Positions 1 through 8,188 of a stretch of DNA of 64,000 nt are shown here, piece by piece. The stretch covers positions 186,001 through 250,000 of the forward strand of contig NZ_LZKL01000127.1 of assembly GCF_001668725.1 (NCBI RefSeq), in the 5' to 3' direction. The translations under genes and the position numbers were made by a program. The notes under the pieces are model-generated. The model worked only from the letters and a program-made list of their open reading frames with translations, did no database searches and was not told where the DNA came from. This stretch comes from Mycobacterium sp. E787 (GTDB lineage Bacteria > Actinomycetota > Actinomycetes > Mycobacteriales > Mycobacteriaceae). Positions within the stretch are counted from its first letter, which is position 1; every line of letters begins with the position of its first letter.

Positions 1-491
1 TGTTCGCCATCGTGCCGCTGGCGGTAGGCACCCGCGTCGATGACGAACACGCGCTCGGTCACGAGACCGCCCACGCGGCAAACGAATTCGCCGAACCCTA
101 TCAGGTGCCCGACGCCAACTTCGGCTGGTCTGCCCGCGACGCGTGCTACGCCTACGGCAGTTTCGTGCTCGATGAGGACGAGGCGCTGGTGATCACGCAC
201 CGGCCCCCGCACTGCCGGTTCTGGAACATGGTGGTGTGGAACCAGTTCATGGCGACCTACGGCGCGGCAGACGCGCGTTGCTCGGTCAACGGGCACAGCG
301 CCGTGCCCAACGGTGATGGCTCGGTGACGATCGTCCTGTCCCACGCGATGACGACCCACCCGAATTCGCTGACGACGCTGGGCTATCCGCAAGGCAACCT
401 CGCGTTCCGCTGGTTCCTGGCCGACGGTGTGCCGCAGCGGCCCGAAGTGAAACTTGGGAAGGTATCCGATGCTCCGACGAGCGTGTACTGA
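1..491 (+). CDS. DUF1214-domain protein, C-terminal part (runs off the left edge)
   Basis: The reading frame is open to the left edge, so only about the last 160 residues are present. They look like a DUF1214 domain: an aromatic-rich strand pattern (FWNMVVWNQFMATYG), then a D-G-S-V-T-I-V-L-S strand and a G-N-L-A-F-R-W-F-L segment close to the end. The gene at 38928-40136 has the same domain with matching segments (GLWMITNMGAYFTSMDYLY; RGNLTYRHLL), so the window holds two paralogues. The biochemical role of the family is not established. The last ten residues (after EVKL) look altered: a near-copy of the preceding DNA recurs 167 bp downstream, suggesting that the 3' end was changed by a duplication or insertion. 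Confidence 0.75.
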   Translation, partial: FAIVPLAVGTRVDDEHALGHETAHAANEFAEPYQVPDANFGWSARDACYAYGSFVLDEDEALVITHRPPHCRFWNMVVWNQFMATYGAADARCSVNGHSAVPNGDGSVTIVLSHAMTTHPNSLTTLGYPQGNLAFRWFLADGVPQRPEVKLGKVSDAPTSVY

Positions 492-526
492 ACCGCGCTC
501 CTGATCGGCTCGGGCACGCCGCTTAG

Positions 527-582
527 CGAGCGTGAAGCCAGCCGCACGTTCGACACCGAGCGTGAAGCCAGCCGCACGTTCG
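527..582. repeat. Tandem direct repeat, two 26-bp copies on a 30-bp period
   Basis: Copies at 527-552 and 557-582 are identical and separated by 4 bp. The core reads GTGAAGCCAGCCGCACGTTC. They lie in the gap between the DUF1214 gene and the luciferase-like gene. A second, longer direct repeat brackets them: 430-454 and 597-621 share 24 of 25 bases. I believe the core motif is dispersed in mycobacterial genomes, but that is from memory only. Confidence 0.75.
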
Positions 583-628
583 GCGCGAAAGCCGAATGCC
601 GCAGCGGCCCGAGGTGAAACTGGTGAAG

Positions 629-1672
629 CTACGCGACCTCGCGGACCAGCTCGATGGCCCGGCCTAAGGTCAACAGCTTGGCGTCCAACGTGTCGCCGGC
701 GGGATACAGCCGCACGGTGTCGACGCCGGCGTCGCGCCAGACGGCGAGCCGCGACCGCACCATCTCCTCGGTGCCGATGAGCGTGGTGGCCAGCACCATG
801 TCGTCGGTCACCAGCCCTGCCGCGCCGTCGCGGTCACCGCGTTGCCAGCGCTCCCGCACTTCGGCCGCCACGTCGGCCCAGCCCTGCCGGCCGTAGGCCT
901 GGTTGTAGAAATTCGTGCTCGACGACCCCATGCCACCGAGGCTGAACGCGAGCTCCTTCTTGCGGCCCGCGATCATGCCGCGCAGCTCGTCCTCGTCCGC
1001 GGCGAAGGCGACCTCGGCCCCCTGACAGACGTCGATGTCGGCGCGAACGCGGCCGGCGTTCGCCAGCCCCTCGTCCAGGTGGGCGAAGTAGGCGTCGCCG
1101 GCGCCCTCCGGCACGAAGCTGGTGCCCAGCCAGCCGTCGGCGATGCGTCCGGTCAGGCGCAGCATCGCCGGTGACAGCGTGGCGAGGTAGATCGGAATGG
1201 GGTGCTCGGGCTTTGTCGACAGCCGCATCGGGACCGCCTCCCCGCCGGGACGGGGGATCTGAAATTCCTTGCCGGAGTGCGAGATTTTGCCTCCGCCGAA
1301 CGCCTGCCGGACGATGTCGACGGTCTCGGCGATGCGTGCCAGGGGCCGGCTGAACGAGACGCCGTGCAGGCCCTCGATCACCTGCGGACCCGACGCGCCG
1401 AGCCCGAGCAAAAAGCGCCCGTCCGAAAGGTTGGACAGGGTGATCGCGGTCTGGGCGACCAGGACGGGCGACCGGGTGCCGACCTGCAGGATGCCCGAGC
1501 CGAGCAACATCCGCTCGGTCCGCGCCGCGAGATAGCCCAGCGCCGACGGCGCGTCCGAACCCCAGGCCTCGGCCACCCAGCACACGTCGAGGCCCAGCTT
1601 CTCGGCTTCCACGACCAGGGTTACGACTTCGGTTGCGGCGCCGGAGAACTCGACCGTCGTGGCCGTCCGCAT
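629..1672 (-). CDS. Luciferase-like monooxygenase family, probable F420-dependent oxidoreductase
   Basis: A 347-residue TIM-barrel protein of the bacterial luciferase-like (LLM) superfamily. In mycobacteria this usually means a coenzyme F420- or FMN-dependent oxidoreductase acting in the cytoplasm. Family signatures are visible in order: E-A-E-K-L-G-L-D near residue 22, S-D-G-R-F-L-L-G-L-G-A-S-G near 85-97, P-I-Y-L-A-T-L-S-P-A-M-L near 160, and A-D-G-W-L-G. The start was put at the ATG at 1672 because it overlaps the stop of the upstream SRPBCC gene by one base (TGATG) and gives normal family length; the frame is open much further upstream, but that overlaps the SRPBCC gene. Substrate unknown. 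The two genes are translationally coupled. Confidence 0.85.
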   Translation of the reverse strand: MRTATTVEFSGAATEVVTLVVEAEKLGLDVCWVAEAWGSDAPSALGYLAARTERMLLGSGILQVGTRSPVLVAQTAITLSNLSDGRFLLGLGASGPQVIEGLHGVSFSRPLARIAETVDIVRQAFGGGKISHSGKEFQIPRPGGEAVPMRLSTKPEHPIPIYLATLSPAMLRLTGRIADGWLGTSFVPEGAGDAYFAHLDEGLANAGRVRADIDVCQGAEVAFAADEDELRGMIAGRKKELAFSLGGMGSSSTNFYNQAYGRQGWADVAAEVRERWQRGDRDGAAGLVTDDMVLATTLIGTEEMVRSRLAVWRDAGVDTVRLYPAGDTLDAKLLTLGRAIELVREVA

Positions 1673-2196
1673 CAACGGACTCCGCGTTCGGCCAGCCTCT
1701 TGAGCGCGGCGAGCGTCTTGATGATCGCGGCCTCGAATTCGCGCATCCGCACGAACACGATCTTTTCTTCCTTGTCGGGCATCGAGTCGATGGCCACCGA
1801 CAGCCCCGAGCGTCCCGGCCCCATCCGCATCCAGAAGTTCAGCAGGGTGCCGCCGTCCCGGGGGTTCAGCCGAAATCGCCAAGTTGCCGACGGGTTTTCG
1901 GTTTCGCCCACCGCCCAGGCGAATTCGCGCGGGGGGTCGCACGCGACGATCTGCGAGGTGGTGCTCCACTTCCCGAACGCCTCATGCTCGTTGTGGCCGA
2001 CGAAGCGGGCGCCGGTGCGGGGCCGGTCGGATCCCTCGGCCCACTCCACCGCCTTCAGCTCGTTGCTGAACGTCGGCATCAGCTCGATGTCGGAGACCAG
2101 ATCCCAGACCCGCGCCGGGTCGGCGTCGATCCACGTCGAGGCCTCCACCGTGGGGGTGTCCGCGTAGCGCGCACCGGTCCATTCCACGCACCTCAT
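1672..2196 (-). CDS. SRPBCC (polyketide cyclase/START-like) family protein
   Basis: A 174-residue protein of the SRPBCC hydrophobic-pocket fold. The N-terminal strand and helix V-E-A-S-T-W-I-D-A-D-P-A-R-V-W-D-L-V-S-D-I is typical, and a long amphipathic C-terminal helix (F-E-A-A-I-I-K-T-L-A-A-L-K-R-L) closes the pocket. Such proteins bind or transform lipophilic ligands; no catalytic residue can be assigned. It is the first gene of a two-gene operon, and its stop codon overlaps the start of the luciferase-like oxidoreductase, so the pair may act on the same hydrophobic substrate (inference). Confidence 0.8.
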   Translation of the reverse strand: MRCVEWTGARYADTPTVEASTWIDADPARVWDLVSDIELMPTFSNELKAVEWAEGSDRPRTGARFVGHNEHEAFGKWSTTSQIVACDPPREFAWAVGETENPSATWRFRLNPRDGGTLLNFWMRMGPGRSGLSVAIDSMPDKEEKIVFVRMREFEAAIIKTLAALKRLAERGVR

Positions 2197-2250
2197 TGTC
2201 CCCCGGAAAGGGCCCGAGGCAATGCTCCGGTGAGAAGCGGGACGGATACG

Positions 2251-3357
2251 TTATGCGGCGACGGCGAGCCGGTCGGCGGGCTTGTCGGGGCTGGGCTTGC
2301 CCGTCCACGAGTCCGGAAAGGTCAGCTTGACGATCTTGCGGACGACGGTGCCGAACTGGCGCACCAGCGGGCCCTGGTTGTAGGGGATCCCGTAGCGCCG
2401 GCAGATCTCCTGCACCTCGGGCGCGATCTGGGCATACCGGCGGGCCGGCATGTCCGGGAACAAGTGGTGCTCGATCTGATGCGACAGGTTGCCGGACAGC
2501 AGATGAAAGAGCTTGCCGCCGGTCAGATTTGCCGAACCGAGCACCTGCCGGAAGTACCACATGCCGCGGGACTCGTCCTTGGTCTCCTCGACGGTGAACT
2601 CGCTCGTGCCGTCCGGGAAGTGGCCGCAGAAGATGATCATGTACGACCACACGTTGCGCATCAGGTTGGCCGACAGGTTGCCCGCGAAGACGAACGGGGC
2701 GAACGGCCCGGCCAGCAGCGGGAAGGCGACGTAGTCCTTGAGCGTCTGCCGGCGGGTCTTCTTCCAGATCTCGCGTAGCACCTCACGCTTGTCGGCGAGC
2801 GTGATCTCGCCGGCGCGCCAGCGCTCGGTTTCCAGCTCGTGCAGCGCGACGCCGTACTGGAACAGCACCATCAGCAGGAACGCGTAGACCGGGTTGCCCA
2901 GGAAGTACGGCTCCCAGGGCTGGTCCTCGCTCATCCGGAGGATGCCGTAGCCGATGTCGCGGTCCATCCCGACGATGTTGGTGTGGGTGTGGTGCATGTA
3001 GTTGTGTGAGTGCCGCCATTGGTCGGCGGGGCAGGCGGTGTCCCACTCGAAGGACCGGCCGGAGATCGCCGGGTCACGCATCCAGTCGTATTGGCCGTGC
3101 ATGATGTTGTGGCCGATCTCCATGTTGTCCAGGATCTTGGACACGCCCAGCATCGCGGTGCCCAGCGGCCACGCCGGCGGCAGGAACAGCAGGGCCCGGC
3201 CGCCGACCTCCAGCGCGCGCTGTGCCTTGATGACGCGGCGGATGTAGTCGGCGTCTTGTTCGCCGAGGTCCGCCATTACGCGTTCCCGGATGGCGTCGAG
3301 TTCGCGGCCGAAGGCGTCGGCCTGCTCGGGGGTCAAGGTGATCTCGTTGGGTGTCAT
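2251..3357 (-). CDS. Membrane fatty-acid (acyl-CoA) desaturase, DesA3-like
   Basis: A 368-residue integral-membrane di-iron desaturase. The three histidine boxes are intact: GHNIMHGQ (His83, His87), HSHNYMHHTH (His118, His122, His123) and HQIEHHLFP (His293, His297, His298). Hydrophobic segments lie near residues 55-75, 155-172 and 208-245. The start is set by the Shine-Dalgarno run GGAGAGGAG (about 3366-3374), which is 7 nt before the ATG at 3357; an in-frame ATG at 3375 would place that run inside the gene. The neighbouring reductase gene ends 26 bp upstream, and the pair resembles M. tuberculosis Rv3229c (DesA3) and Rv3230c. The desaturase would insert a double bond, probably Delta9, into stearoyl-CoA. 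The length is below that of DesA3, so it may be a paralogue; hence no symbol. Confidence 0.88.
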   Translation of the reverse strand: MTPNEITLTPEQADAFGRELDAIRERVMADLGEQDADYIRRVIKAQRALEVGGRALLFLPPAWPLGTAMLGVSKILDNMEIGHNIMHGQYDWMRDPAISGRSFEWDTACPADQWRHSHNYMHHTHTNIVGMDRDIGYGILRMSEDQPWEPYFLGNPVYAFLLMVLFQYGVALHELETERWRAGEITLADKREVLREIWKKTRRQTLKDYVAFPLLAGPFAPFVFAGNLSANLMRNVWSYMIIFCGHFPDGTSEFTVEETKDESRGMWYFRQVLGSANLTGGKLFHLLSGNLSHQIEHHLFPDMPARRYAQIAPEVQEICRRYGIPYNQGPLVRQFGTVVRKIVKLTFPDSWTGKPSPDKPADRLAVAA

Positions 3358-3383
3358 GGCATTACTCCTCTCCATAAACAGAT

Positions 3384-4478
3384 TCAGAGGGACAGGTCGA
3401 CGTCGCCGACCGGGACGGACACGCAGATCTGCACGTCCTCATCGGGCTGGGTGGACACCGCGCCGGTGACCAGATTGCGCACGGTCCCGGTGGTCTTGCG
3501 CCGCGTGCAGGTGTGACAGATGCCCATGCGGCACCCGTTCTGCGGTGTCAGGCCGGCCGCTTCGGCCTGCTCGAGCAGGGACCGCCCGTCGTCGACGACG
3601 TCGATCCCGCTGTCGGCGAACGTGATTCGCCCGCCCGAAGGGTTGGGCGGCGCATCGAACGCCGGTGGTACGAAGCTCTCGGTGTGCACGTTGTCGCAGT
3701 GTTGCCGCACGGCGTCGACCAGAGCCGTCGGCCCGCAGACGAACACCACATCGGGGTCGGGCATGGCGGCGGCCAGGTGTTCGGGCCCGAAACGCCCTGC
3801 GAGGTCGCCGGCGTCGGCGCGGGTGTAGCCGTGCAGAACGCGGACGCCCGGCCGATCGTTGTGGGCGGCCAGCTCGTCGCGGTAACACGCCTCGGCGGGC
3901 GTGCGGGCGTAGTGCAGAAAGGCGACCTCACCCCGGTGGCGCTCGGCGATCAGCGTGCGCAGCATCGCCATGACGGGTGTGACGCCGCTTCCACCCGAGA
4001 CGAGCAGGATCCGGCGCGGCAGCACCGCGGGCAATACGAAGTCGCCGCCGACGCCGGCCAGACCGACCACCATGCCGCGGCGGGCCCGTTCGTACAGGAA
4101 GGTCGACACCAGCCCGCCGTCGTGGTGGCCGATCGTGAGCTCGAGGTGGTCGCCGCCTTCGGCGTTGGCCGGTGAATAGCAACGCGTGTGCCGGCGGCCG
4201 TCGATGTCGACGGTGAGGTTGACGTACTGGCCTGCCCGGACGGTGTGGCGGGACTTGAAGGTCGCGTTGGGCGCGAGCGTGAGCGTGACGCTGCGCGGCG
4301 TGCCGCGGCGCACGTCGACGACCTTGGCGCGGGCCTCGCCCAGCGTCCAGGTCGGCGCCACCAGCTCGGTGTAGCGGTCCACGCCGTGCGGACCGGCGAG
4401 CAGGTCCAGCAGGTCCGAGCCCAGCACGCGCTCCCGCAGGGTTTGCGCGAGATTCCGAGTCGCTGTTTGAGTGAACAC
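3384..4478 (-). CDS. FAD/NAD(P) ferredoxin-type reductase, electron donor to the desaturase (Rv3230c-like)
   Basis: A 364-residue flavoprotein reductase with a fused plant-type ferredoxin. FAD-binding R-C-Y-S is at residues 99-102. The nucleotide-binding segment S-G-G-S-G-V-T-P-V and a C-G-P motif follow. The [2Fe-2S] ligands are Cys316, Cys321, Cys324 and Cys352 (CRMGICHTC then a distal C). It would pass electrons from NAD(P)H through FAD and the cluster to the adjacent desaturase, as Rv3230c does for DesA3. I chose the GTG at 4478. A TTG at 4514 lengthens the frame by 12 codons, but its TTGACG looks like a -35 element and no ribosome-binding site precedes it. Confidence 0.88.
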   Translation of the reverse strand: MFTQTATRNLAQTLRERVLGSDLLDLLAGPHGVDRYTELVAPTWTLGEARAKVVDVRRGTPRSVTLTLAPNATFKSRHTVRAGQYVNLTVDIDGRRHTRCYSPANAEGGDHLELTIGHHDGGLVSTFLYERARRGMVVGLAGVGGDFVLPAVLPRRILLVSGGSGVTPVMAMLRTLIAERHRGEVAFLHYARTPAEACYRDELAAHNDRPGVRVLHGYTRADAGDLAGRFGPEHLAAAMPDPDVVFVCGPTALVDAVRQHCDNVHTESFVPPAFDAPPNPSGGRITFADSGIDVVDDGRSLLEQAEAAGLTPQNGCRMGICHTCTRRKTTGTVRNLVTGAVSTQPDEDVQICVSVPVGDVDLSL

Positions 4479-4486
4479 ATGTACAC
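4471..4486. promoter_or_regulatory. Imperfect palindrome, candidate TetR operator (desaturase side)
   Basis: GTGAACACATGTACAC is symmetric as GTGnACAnnTGTnCAC. It overlaps the proposed GTG start of the reductase gene and shares the GTGAAC half-site with the perfect palindrome at 4540-4554. Its place in the divergent region suggests that the adjacent TetR protein represses both directions. This is prediction only. Confidence 0.5.
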
Positions 4487-4539
4487 CGTGCGACCGCTTA
4501 CCCCTGGTCGTCAAGGGTTTTGTGCCGGTTTGTGGTAGG

Positions 4540-4554
4540 GTTCACACAGTGAAC
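4540..4554. promoter_or_regulatory. Perfect palindrome over the TetR start, candidate autoregulatory operator and leaderless promoter
   Basis: GTTCAC-ACA-GTGAAC is a perfect 6+3+6 inverted repeat whose right arm contains the GTG start codon of the TetR gene. A TANNNT-type -10 element (TAGGGT, 4536-4541) ends 7 nt before that GTG. Transcription would then start on the codon itself, giving a leaderless mRNA, which is common in mycobacteria. Repressor bound here would block its own promoter. Confidence 0.55.
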
Positions 4555-5223
4555 AGCCGTGCTCCCAGCTCACGGCCGCATCGGTCGGGCCGCGAGCGCT
4601 CCCGCGAGAACCCGTCGCGCGAGGAGCGCAAGGAGGCCACGCGACGCGCGATCATCGCCGCGGCGCTCAAGCTGCTGCAGGACCGCAGCTTTTCCAGCCT
4701 GAGCCTGCGGGAGGTGACCCGGGAGGTCGGGATCGTGCCCGCGGCCTTCTACCGGCATTTCGAGTCGATGGAGGCCCTTGGCCTGGTGCTGATCGACGAA
4801 TCCTTTCGCACGTTGCGCGACACCCTGCGCGGCGCGCGCGCCGGCAAGCTCGACCCGAACCGGGTGATCGAGTCGTCGGTGGAGATCGTCGTCGCCAGCA
4901 TCACCGATCGCCGCGAGCACTGGCGGTTCATCTACCGGGAGCGCTCGGGCGGAGTCACCGTCCTGCGCTATGCGATCCGCACCGAGCTGCGCCTGATCAC
5001 GTCCGAGCTCGCCACCGACCTCGCGCGCTTCACCGGCCTCAATGCGTGGAGCACCGAGGACCTGAACATCCTGGCGACCCTGTTCGTCAACTCCATGATC
5101 GTCATCGCCGAGGCGATCGAGGACGCGCAGACCGCCGAGGCACTGGAAGACATCCGTCGGACCGCCGTCAAGCAGCTGCGGATGATCACGATCGGGATCG
5201 CCGGCTGGCGCAGCACTCCGTAG
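4549..5223 (+). CDS. TetR-family regulator divergent to the desaturase operon
   Basis: A 224-residue TetR-type repressor. An Arg/Ser-rich N-terminal tail leads into the helix-turn-helix (A-I-I-A-A-A-L-K-L-L-Q then S-L-R-E-V-T-R-E-V-G and A-A-F-Y-R-H-F), followed by an all-helical ligand domain. The GTG at 4549 was chosen because it sits in a perfect palindrome 7 nt after a -10-like hexamer; a frame opening at 4471 would overlap the divergent gene's start. By position it probably senses fatty acid or acyl-CoA and controls the desaturase/reductase operon, as DesT-type regulators do elsewhere (inference). Confidence 0.87.
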   Translation: MNSRAPSSRPHRSGRERSRENPSREERKEATRRAIIAAALKLLQDRSFSSLSLREVTREVGIVPAAFYRHFESMEALGLVLIDESFRTLRDTLRGARAGKLDPNRVIESSVEIVVASITDRREHWRFIYRERSGGVTVLRYAIRTELRLITSELATDLARFTGLNAWSTEDLNILATLFVNSMIVIAEAIEDAQTAEALEDIRRTAVKQLRMITIGIAGWRSTP

Positions 5224-5261
5224 CGACGAACGCTATGTGCCGGGAGTGAACACCCGAACAC

Positions 5262-5618
5262 TCATTCTTCGCCCTCCCCGTCGACGACGTCGTACAGCGA
5301 GTCGCCGTCCTCGGGGGTGCCGTCGATCTGGCCCCGGTGAGCGCGCGCCGGACCACCGTCATCGGTCGGGCCGGTCCAGGCCGGCGCGTCGGCGGACACA
5401 TCCGGCTCCTCCTCGGCCAGACGGGCGTCGAGGGATTCGCCCTCGCGCTCTTCGCGGGCCGTCATCCCGAAGCGGTCCGCTTCGCTCCAGCCCTCGGGCG
5501 GGTCGACGACGATGTCGCCGTCATCGTTGCGCAGCTCGTCGGAGTCGGTGCCTTCGCTCGCGTTCAAGGTGTCGCCCGGGCCGCCCTCTTCGGGAAAGTC
5601 GCCTGTGTCGCTAGCCAT
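5262..5618 (-). CDS. Small acidic protein, DUF5709-like
   Basis: A 118-residue, strongly acidic protein without membrane segments. The block R-E-E-R-E-G-E-S-L-D-A-R-L-A-E-E-E-P-D-V is the recognisable conserved part and matches my memory of actinobacterial DUF5709 proteins. The low-complexity Asp/Glu/Gly composition on both sides suggests disorder. Function unknown. It is convergent with the TetR gene, 38 bp away, with no obvious partner. Confidence 0.7.
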   Translation of the reverse strand: MASDTGDFPEEGGPGDTLNASEGTDSDELRNDDGDIVVDPPEGWSEADRFGMTAREEREGESLDARLAEEEPDVSADAPAWTGPTDDGGPARAHRGQIDGTPEDGDSLYDVVDGEGEE

Positions 5619-5833
5619 ACGCCAACGGTTGCCCCGGCGCCCCGCGATTAAACGCGGTCAACGCCTCGCCCGCCGCATCACCCGGGTCCGCGTCGACGGG
5701 CGAAACAGGTCCTGACGAGACCGAACGCACCAGACCAGTGCGGGAATTTCGCAGTTCCCGATGTGACAAACCCCGCAGGCGCATACGCTCCGATCGTCCC
5801 GGCAACTTCACGGAGCGAAGAAGGTCTCGGCAC

Positions 5834-6208
5834 ATGTTCTTCCGCGCAGCTCAGGTCGCCGTAGCCGGGTCGGTGATCGGCGGGATCGGGTTTGCGGCGC
5901 CGGCCCTGGCCGACGTCGCCGACGACTACTTCATCCAGGCCCTCGATGGCTACGGGATGCAGTACGGCACACTCGAAAAGGCAATCCTCGTAGCCAAGAC
6001 CTACGTCTGCGCTCAACTCGACGCCAACCCGGGCCAAACGATCAACGATGTCGTTTCCGGCGTGGCGAGCAACACCGGCTGGTCCAACGCCGACAGCGCT
6101 TTCTTCACCGGGTCGGCGATTGCCGCGTACTGCCCCGAGTACAAATACGTCGTCGACGCAAATGCACCAGCGCCGGTGGGCGGCCCGGAGAACGTGCCGA
6201 TTTCTTAG
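5834..6208 (+). CDS. Secreted DUF732-family protein
   Basis: A 124-residue exported protein. The signal peptide is M-F-F-R-A-A-Q-V-A-V-A-G-S-V-I-G-G-I-G-F with cleavage expected after A-P-A-L-A. The mature domain has the small mycobacterial DUF732 layout, with two cysteines (Y-V-C-A-Q-L and A-A-Y-C-P-E) likely forming a disulfide. The family function is unknown; members are abundant in mycobacterial secretomes. The ATG at 5834 begins the signal peptide and has a purine-rich AAGAAGG about 10 nt upstream; the 32 residues upstream in frame are Arg-rich and unlike an export signal. Confidence 0.82.
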   Translation: MFFRAAQVAVAGSVIGGIGFAAPALADVADDYFIQALDGYGMQYGTLEKAILVAKTYVCAQLDANPGQTINDVVSGVASNTGWSNADSAFFTGSAIAAYCPEYKYVVDANAPAPVGGPENVPIS

Positions 6209-6349
6209 GCACCGTTCCGCCTTTGACCGAGTGGGCATAACGCCCGGCGCCGAGCCGGGTGCGTGCGGAATGCTTCCTGACCCTGTGGCGGCGAACCGCA
6301 CCGTGTCGGCAGCCGGCCCGGCTACCGTGTTGCCGCCGGCCTGCGGTAC

Positions 6350-6955
6350 TCACCGCGGCGCACGCCACATCGCCCAGATCGGTGGGCCGCCGTGCGGCAG
6401 CCGGATCTCCCGGGTCACCGCGAAGCCGAAACGCTCGTAGTAGGGGACGTTCTCGGGCTTGCTCGACTCGAGATAGGCCGGGCAGTACTCGGCGTCGCAG
6501 CGGTCCAGCCGCGACCGCATCAGCGCCTGGCCGAAGCCCTGGCCACGAACCGTGGGGTCGCTGCCCAGCACGGCCAGGTACCAGTGCGGCTCCTCGGGAT
6601 GCAGGCGCTTCATGAGTTCCTGCACCCCGCGCGCCCTCGCCGAACGCGACCCGAACACCCGGATGAAGCTCGGCATCATCGCCAACTCCTCCCGGCGAGA
6701 ATTCCGCCAGCGACCGGGTGGATCCCACAGCGCCGCCGCACCGATGCCCGGCCCGTCGCACGCCACCTCGACGCCCCCGCCGGCCAGGTGGTGATGGCGG
6801 GTCATCGCCGAGAAGATCCGGGCCGCATGTCCAGAGCGCGTGCGCTCGTCGGGGCAGATCCACATGATGACGGGGTCGTCGTAAAACGCCCGGGCCAGGG
6901 TGCGCGACAGCTCGCCAACGTCGGCTTTGCGCGCGGGGCGCACCTGCGGGGTCAC
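6350..6955 (-). CDS. GNAT-family N-acetyltransferase (Rv0133 homologue)
   Basis: A 201-residue GCN5-related acetyltransferase. The acetyl-CoA-binding motif A is V-R-G-Q-G-F-G-Q-A-L-M near residues 133-143, preceded by the beta4 strand W-Y-L-A-V-L-G. The C-terminal Y-Y-E-R-F-G-F region is motif B. Length and position beside fgd2 match M. tuberculosis Rv0133. Acceptor substrate unknown. It is divergent from fgd2, with about 50 bp between the starts. Confidence 0.85.
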   Translation of the reverse strand: MTPQVRPARKADVGELSRTLARAFYDDPVIMWICPDERTRSGHAARIFSAMTRHHHLAGGGVEVACDGPGIGAAALWDPPGRWRNSRREELAMMPSFIRVFGSRSARARGVQELMKRLHPEEPHWYLAVLGSDPTVRGQGFGQALMRSRLDRCDAEYCPAYLESSKPENVPYYERFGFAVTREIRLPHGGPPIWAMWRAPR

Positions 6956-7007
6956 CCCGTCAGGCTAGTGGGTGAGTGGTCGGCCGTCAGATGGGTATCT
7001 TGAGCCC

Positions 7008-8102
7008 GTGACCGGCATCTCGCGGCGTGCGTTCGGGCGGATGGCCGCCGGCGCGGGTGTGCTGGGCCCGGTCGGATTTTCTGAGGCCTGCGGCAAATCG
7101 GGATCCGGCCAAAGGCCCGCCGGACCGCCGCCGCCCGCGGGCAAGGGTGTGGGGGTCGTGCTCTCGCACGAGCAATTCCGCACCGACCAGCTGGTGGCGC
7201 AGGCCCAGGCGGCCGAGCAGGGCGGCTTTCAGTACGTGTGGGCCAGCGACCACATTCAGCCGTGGCAGGACGACGAGGGCCACTCGATGTTTCCGTGGCT
7301 GACGCTGGCCCTGGTCGGCAACGCCACCAGCCGCATCTCATTCGGCAGCGGGGTGACCTGCCCGACATACCGCTACCACCCCGCCACGGTGGCCCAGGCG
7401 TTCGCCTCGCTGGCGCTCCTCAGTCCGGGACGGGTGTTCTTGGGACTGGGCACCGGCGAGCGACTCAACGAACAGGCCACCACCAACACATACGGCAACT
7501 ACCGCGAGCGCCACGACCGGCTGATCGAGGCGATCGAGCTGATCCGGCAATTGTGGAGCGGTTCACGAATATCCTTCGCGGGCCGGTACTTTCAGACGAA
7601 CTCGTTGAAGCTCTACGACACGCCCGCCACGCCGCCGCCGATCTTCGTGGCCGCCACCGGGCCCAAGAGCGCGAAACTGGCGGGTCAATACGGCGACGGT
7701 TGGATCACCCAGGCGCGCGACGTCACCGATTCGAAGTTGTTGGCCGCGTTCGACGCAGGGGCGCAGGCCGCCGGACGCGACGCCGCCAACCTCGGCAAGC
7801 GCGCCGAATTGTTCGCCGTCGTCGGCGACAACAACCAGGCCGCCCGTGCCGCCACTCTGTGGCGCTTCACCGCCGGGGCCGTCGATCAACCCAATCCGGT
7901 GGAGATCCAGCACGCGGCGGAGTCGAATCCGATCGACAAAGTCTTGGCCAACTGGACGGTCGGCACCGATCCCGCCCCGCACGTCAACGCCGTGCAGAAG
8001 GTTCTCGACGCCGGAGCCGTGCCGTTTCTGCACTTCCCTCAGGACGATCCCGTGGCCGCCATCAACTTCTACCGCATCAACGTGTTGCCCAAACTGCGCT
8101 GA
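7008..8102 (+). CDS. fgd2: F420-dependent hydroxymycolic acid dehydrogenase (Fgd2/fHMAD, Rv0132c homologue)
   Basis: A 364-residue luciferase-fold oxidoreductase almost collinear with M. tuberculosis Rv0132c, including G-V-G-V-V-L-S-H-E-Q-F-R-T-D, W-A-S-D-H-I-Q-P-W-Q-D and L-G-L-G-T-G-E-R-L-N-E-Q. The M. tuberculosis enzyme uses F420 to oxidise hydroxymycolates to ketomycolates and is the proposed pretomanid (PA-824)-sensitive target. The N-terminus has a twin-arginine signal (S-R-R-A-F-G) and a lipobox-like S-E-A-C, so the protein is probably exported and lipid-anchored. The GTG at 7008 was chosen because it gives T-G-I-S-R-R as in Rv0132c; the frame opens 12 codons earlier. Confidence 0.93.
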   Translation: MTGISRRAFGRMAAGAGVLGPVGFSEACGKSGSGQRPAGPPPPAGKGVGVVLSHEQFRTDQLVAQAQAAEQGGFQYVWASDHIQPWQDDEGHSMFPWLTLALVGNATSRISFGSGVTCPTYRYHPATVAQAFASLALLSPGRVFLGLGTGERLNEQATTNTYGNYRERHDRLIEAIELIRQLWSGSRISFAGRYFQTNSLKLYDTPATPPPIFVAATGPKSAKLAGQYGDGWITQARDVTDSKLLAAFDAGAQAAGRDAANLGKRAELFAVVGDNNQAARAATLWRFTAGAVDQPNPVEIQHAAESNPIDKVLANWTVGTDPAPHVNAVQKVLDAGAVPFLHFPQDDPVAAINFYRINVLPKLR

Positions 8103-8188
8103 ACAACCTGGGCGACGGTCAGTTTCGGCGCCGCTGTCCGGGGTATCCGCAGGCCACTTCGAGTGACAGCCCAACTGGAAGGCAAGGC

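Noticed and set aside
1202..2778. Long + strand frames opposite the luciferase-like, SRPBCC and desaturase genes
   Set aside because: Mutually overlapping shadows without start signals or family motifs; the minus-strand genes have clear signatures and coupled starts.
4479..4514. TTG start at 4514 for the desaturase reductase
   Set aside because: It has no Shine-Dalgarno sequence, the codon lies in a TTGACG resembling a -35 box, and it adds 12 residues not needed by the family.
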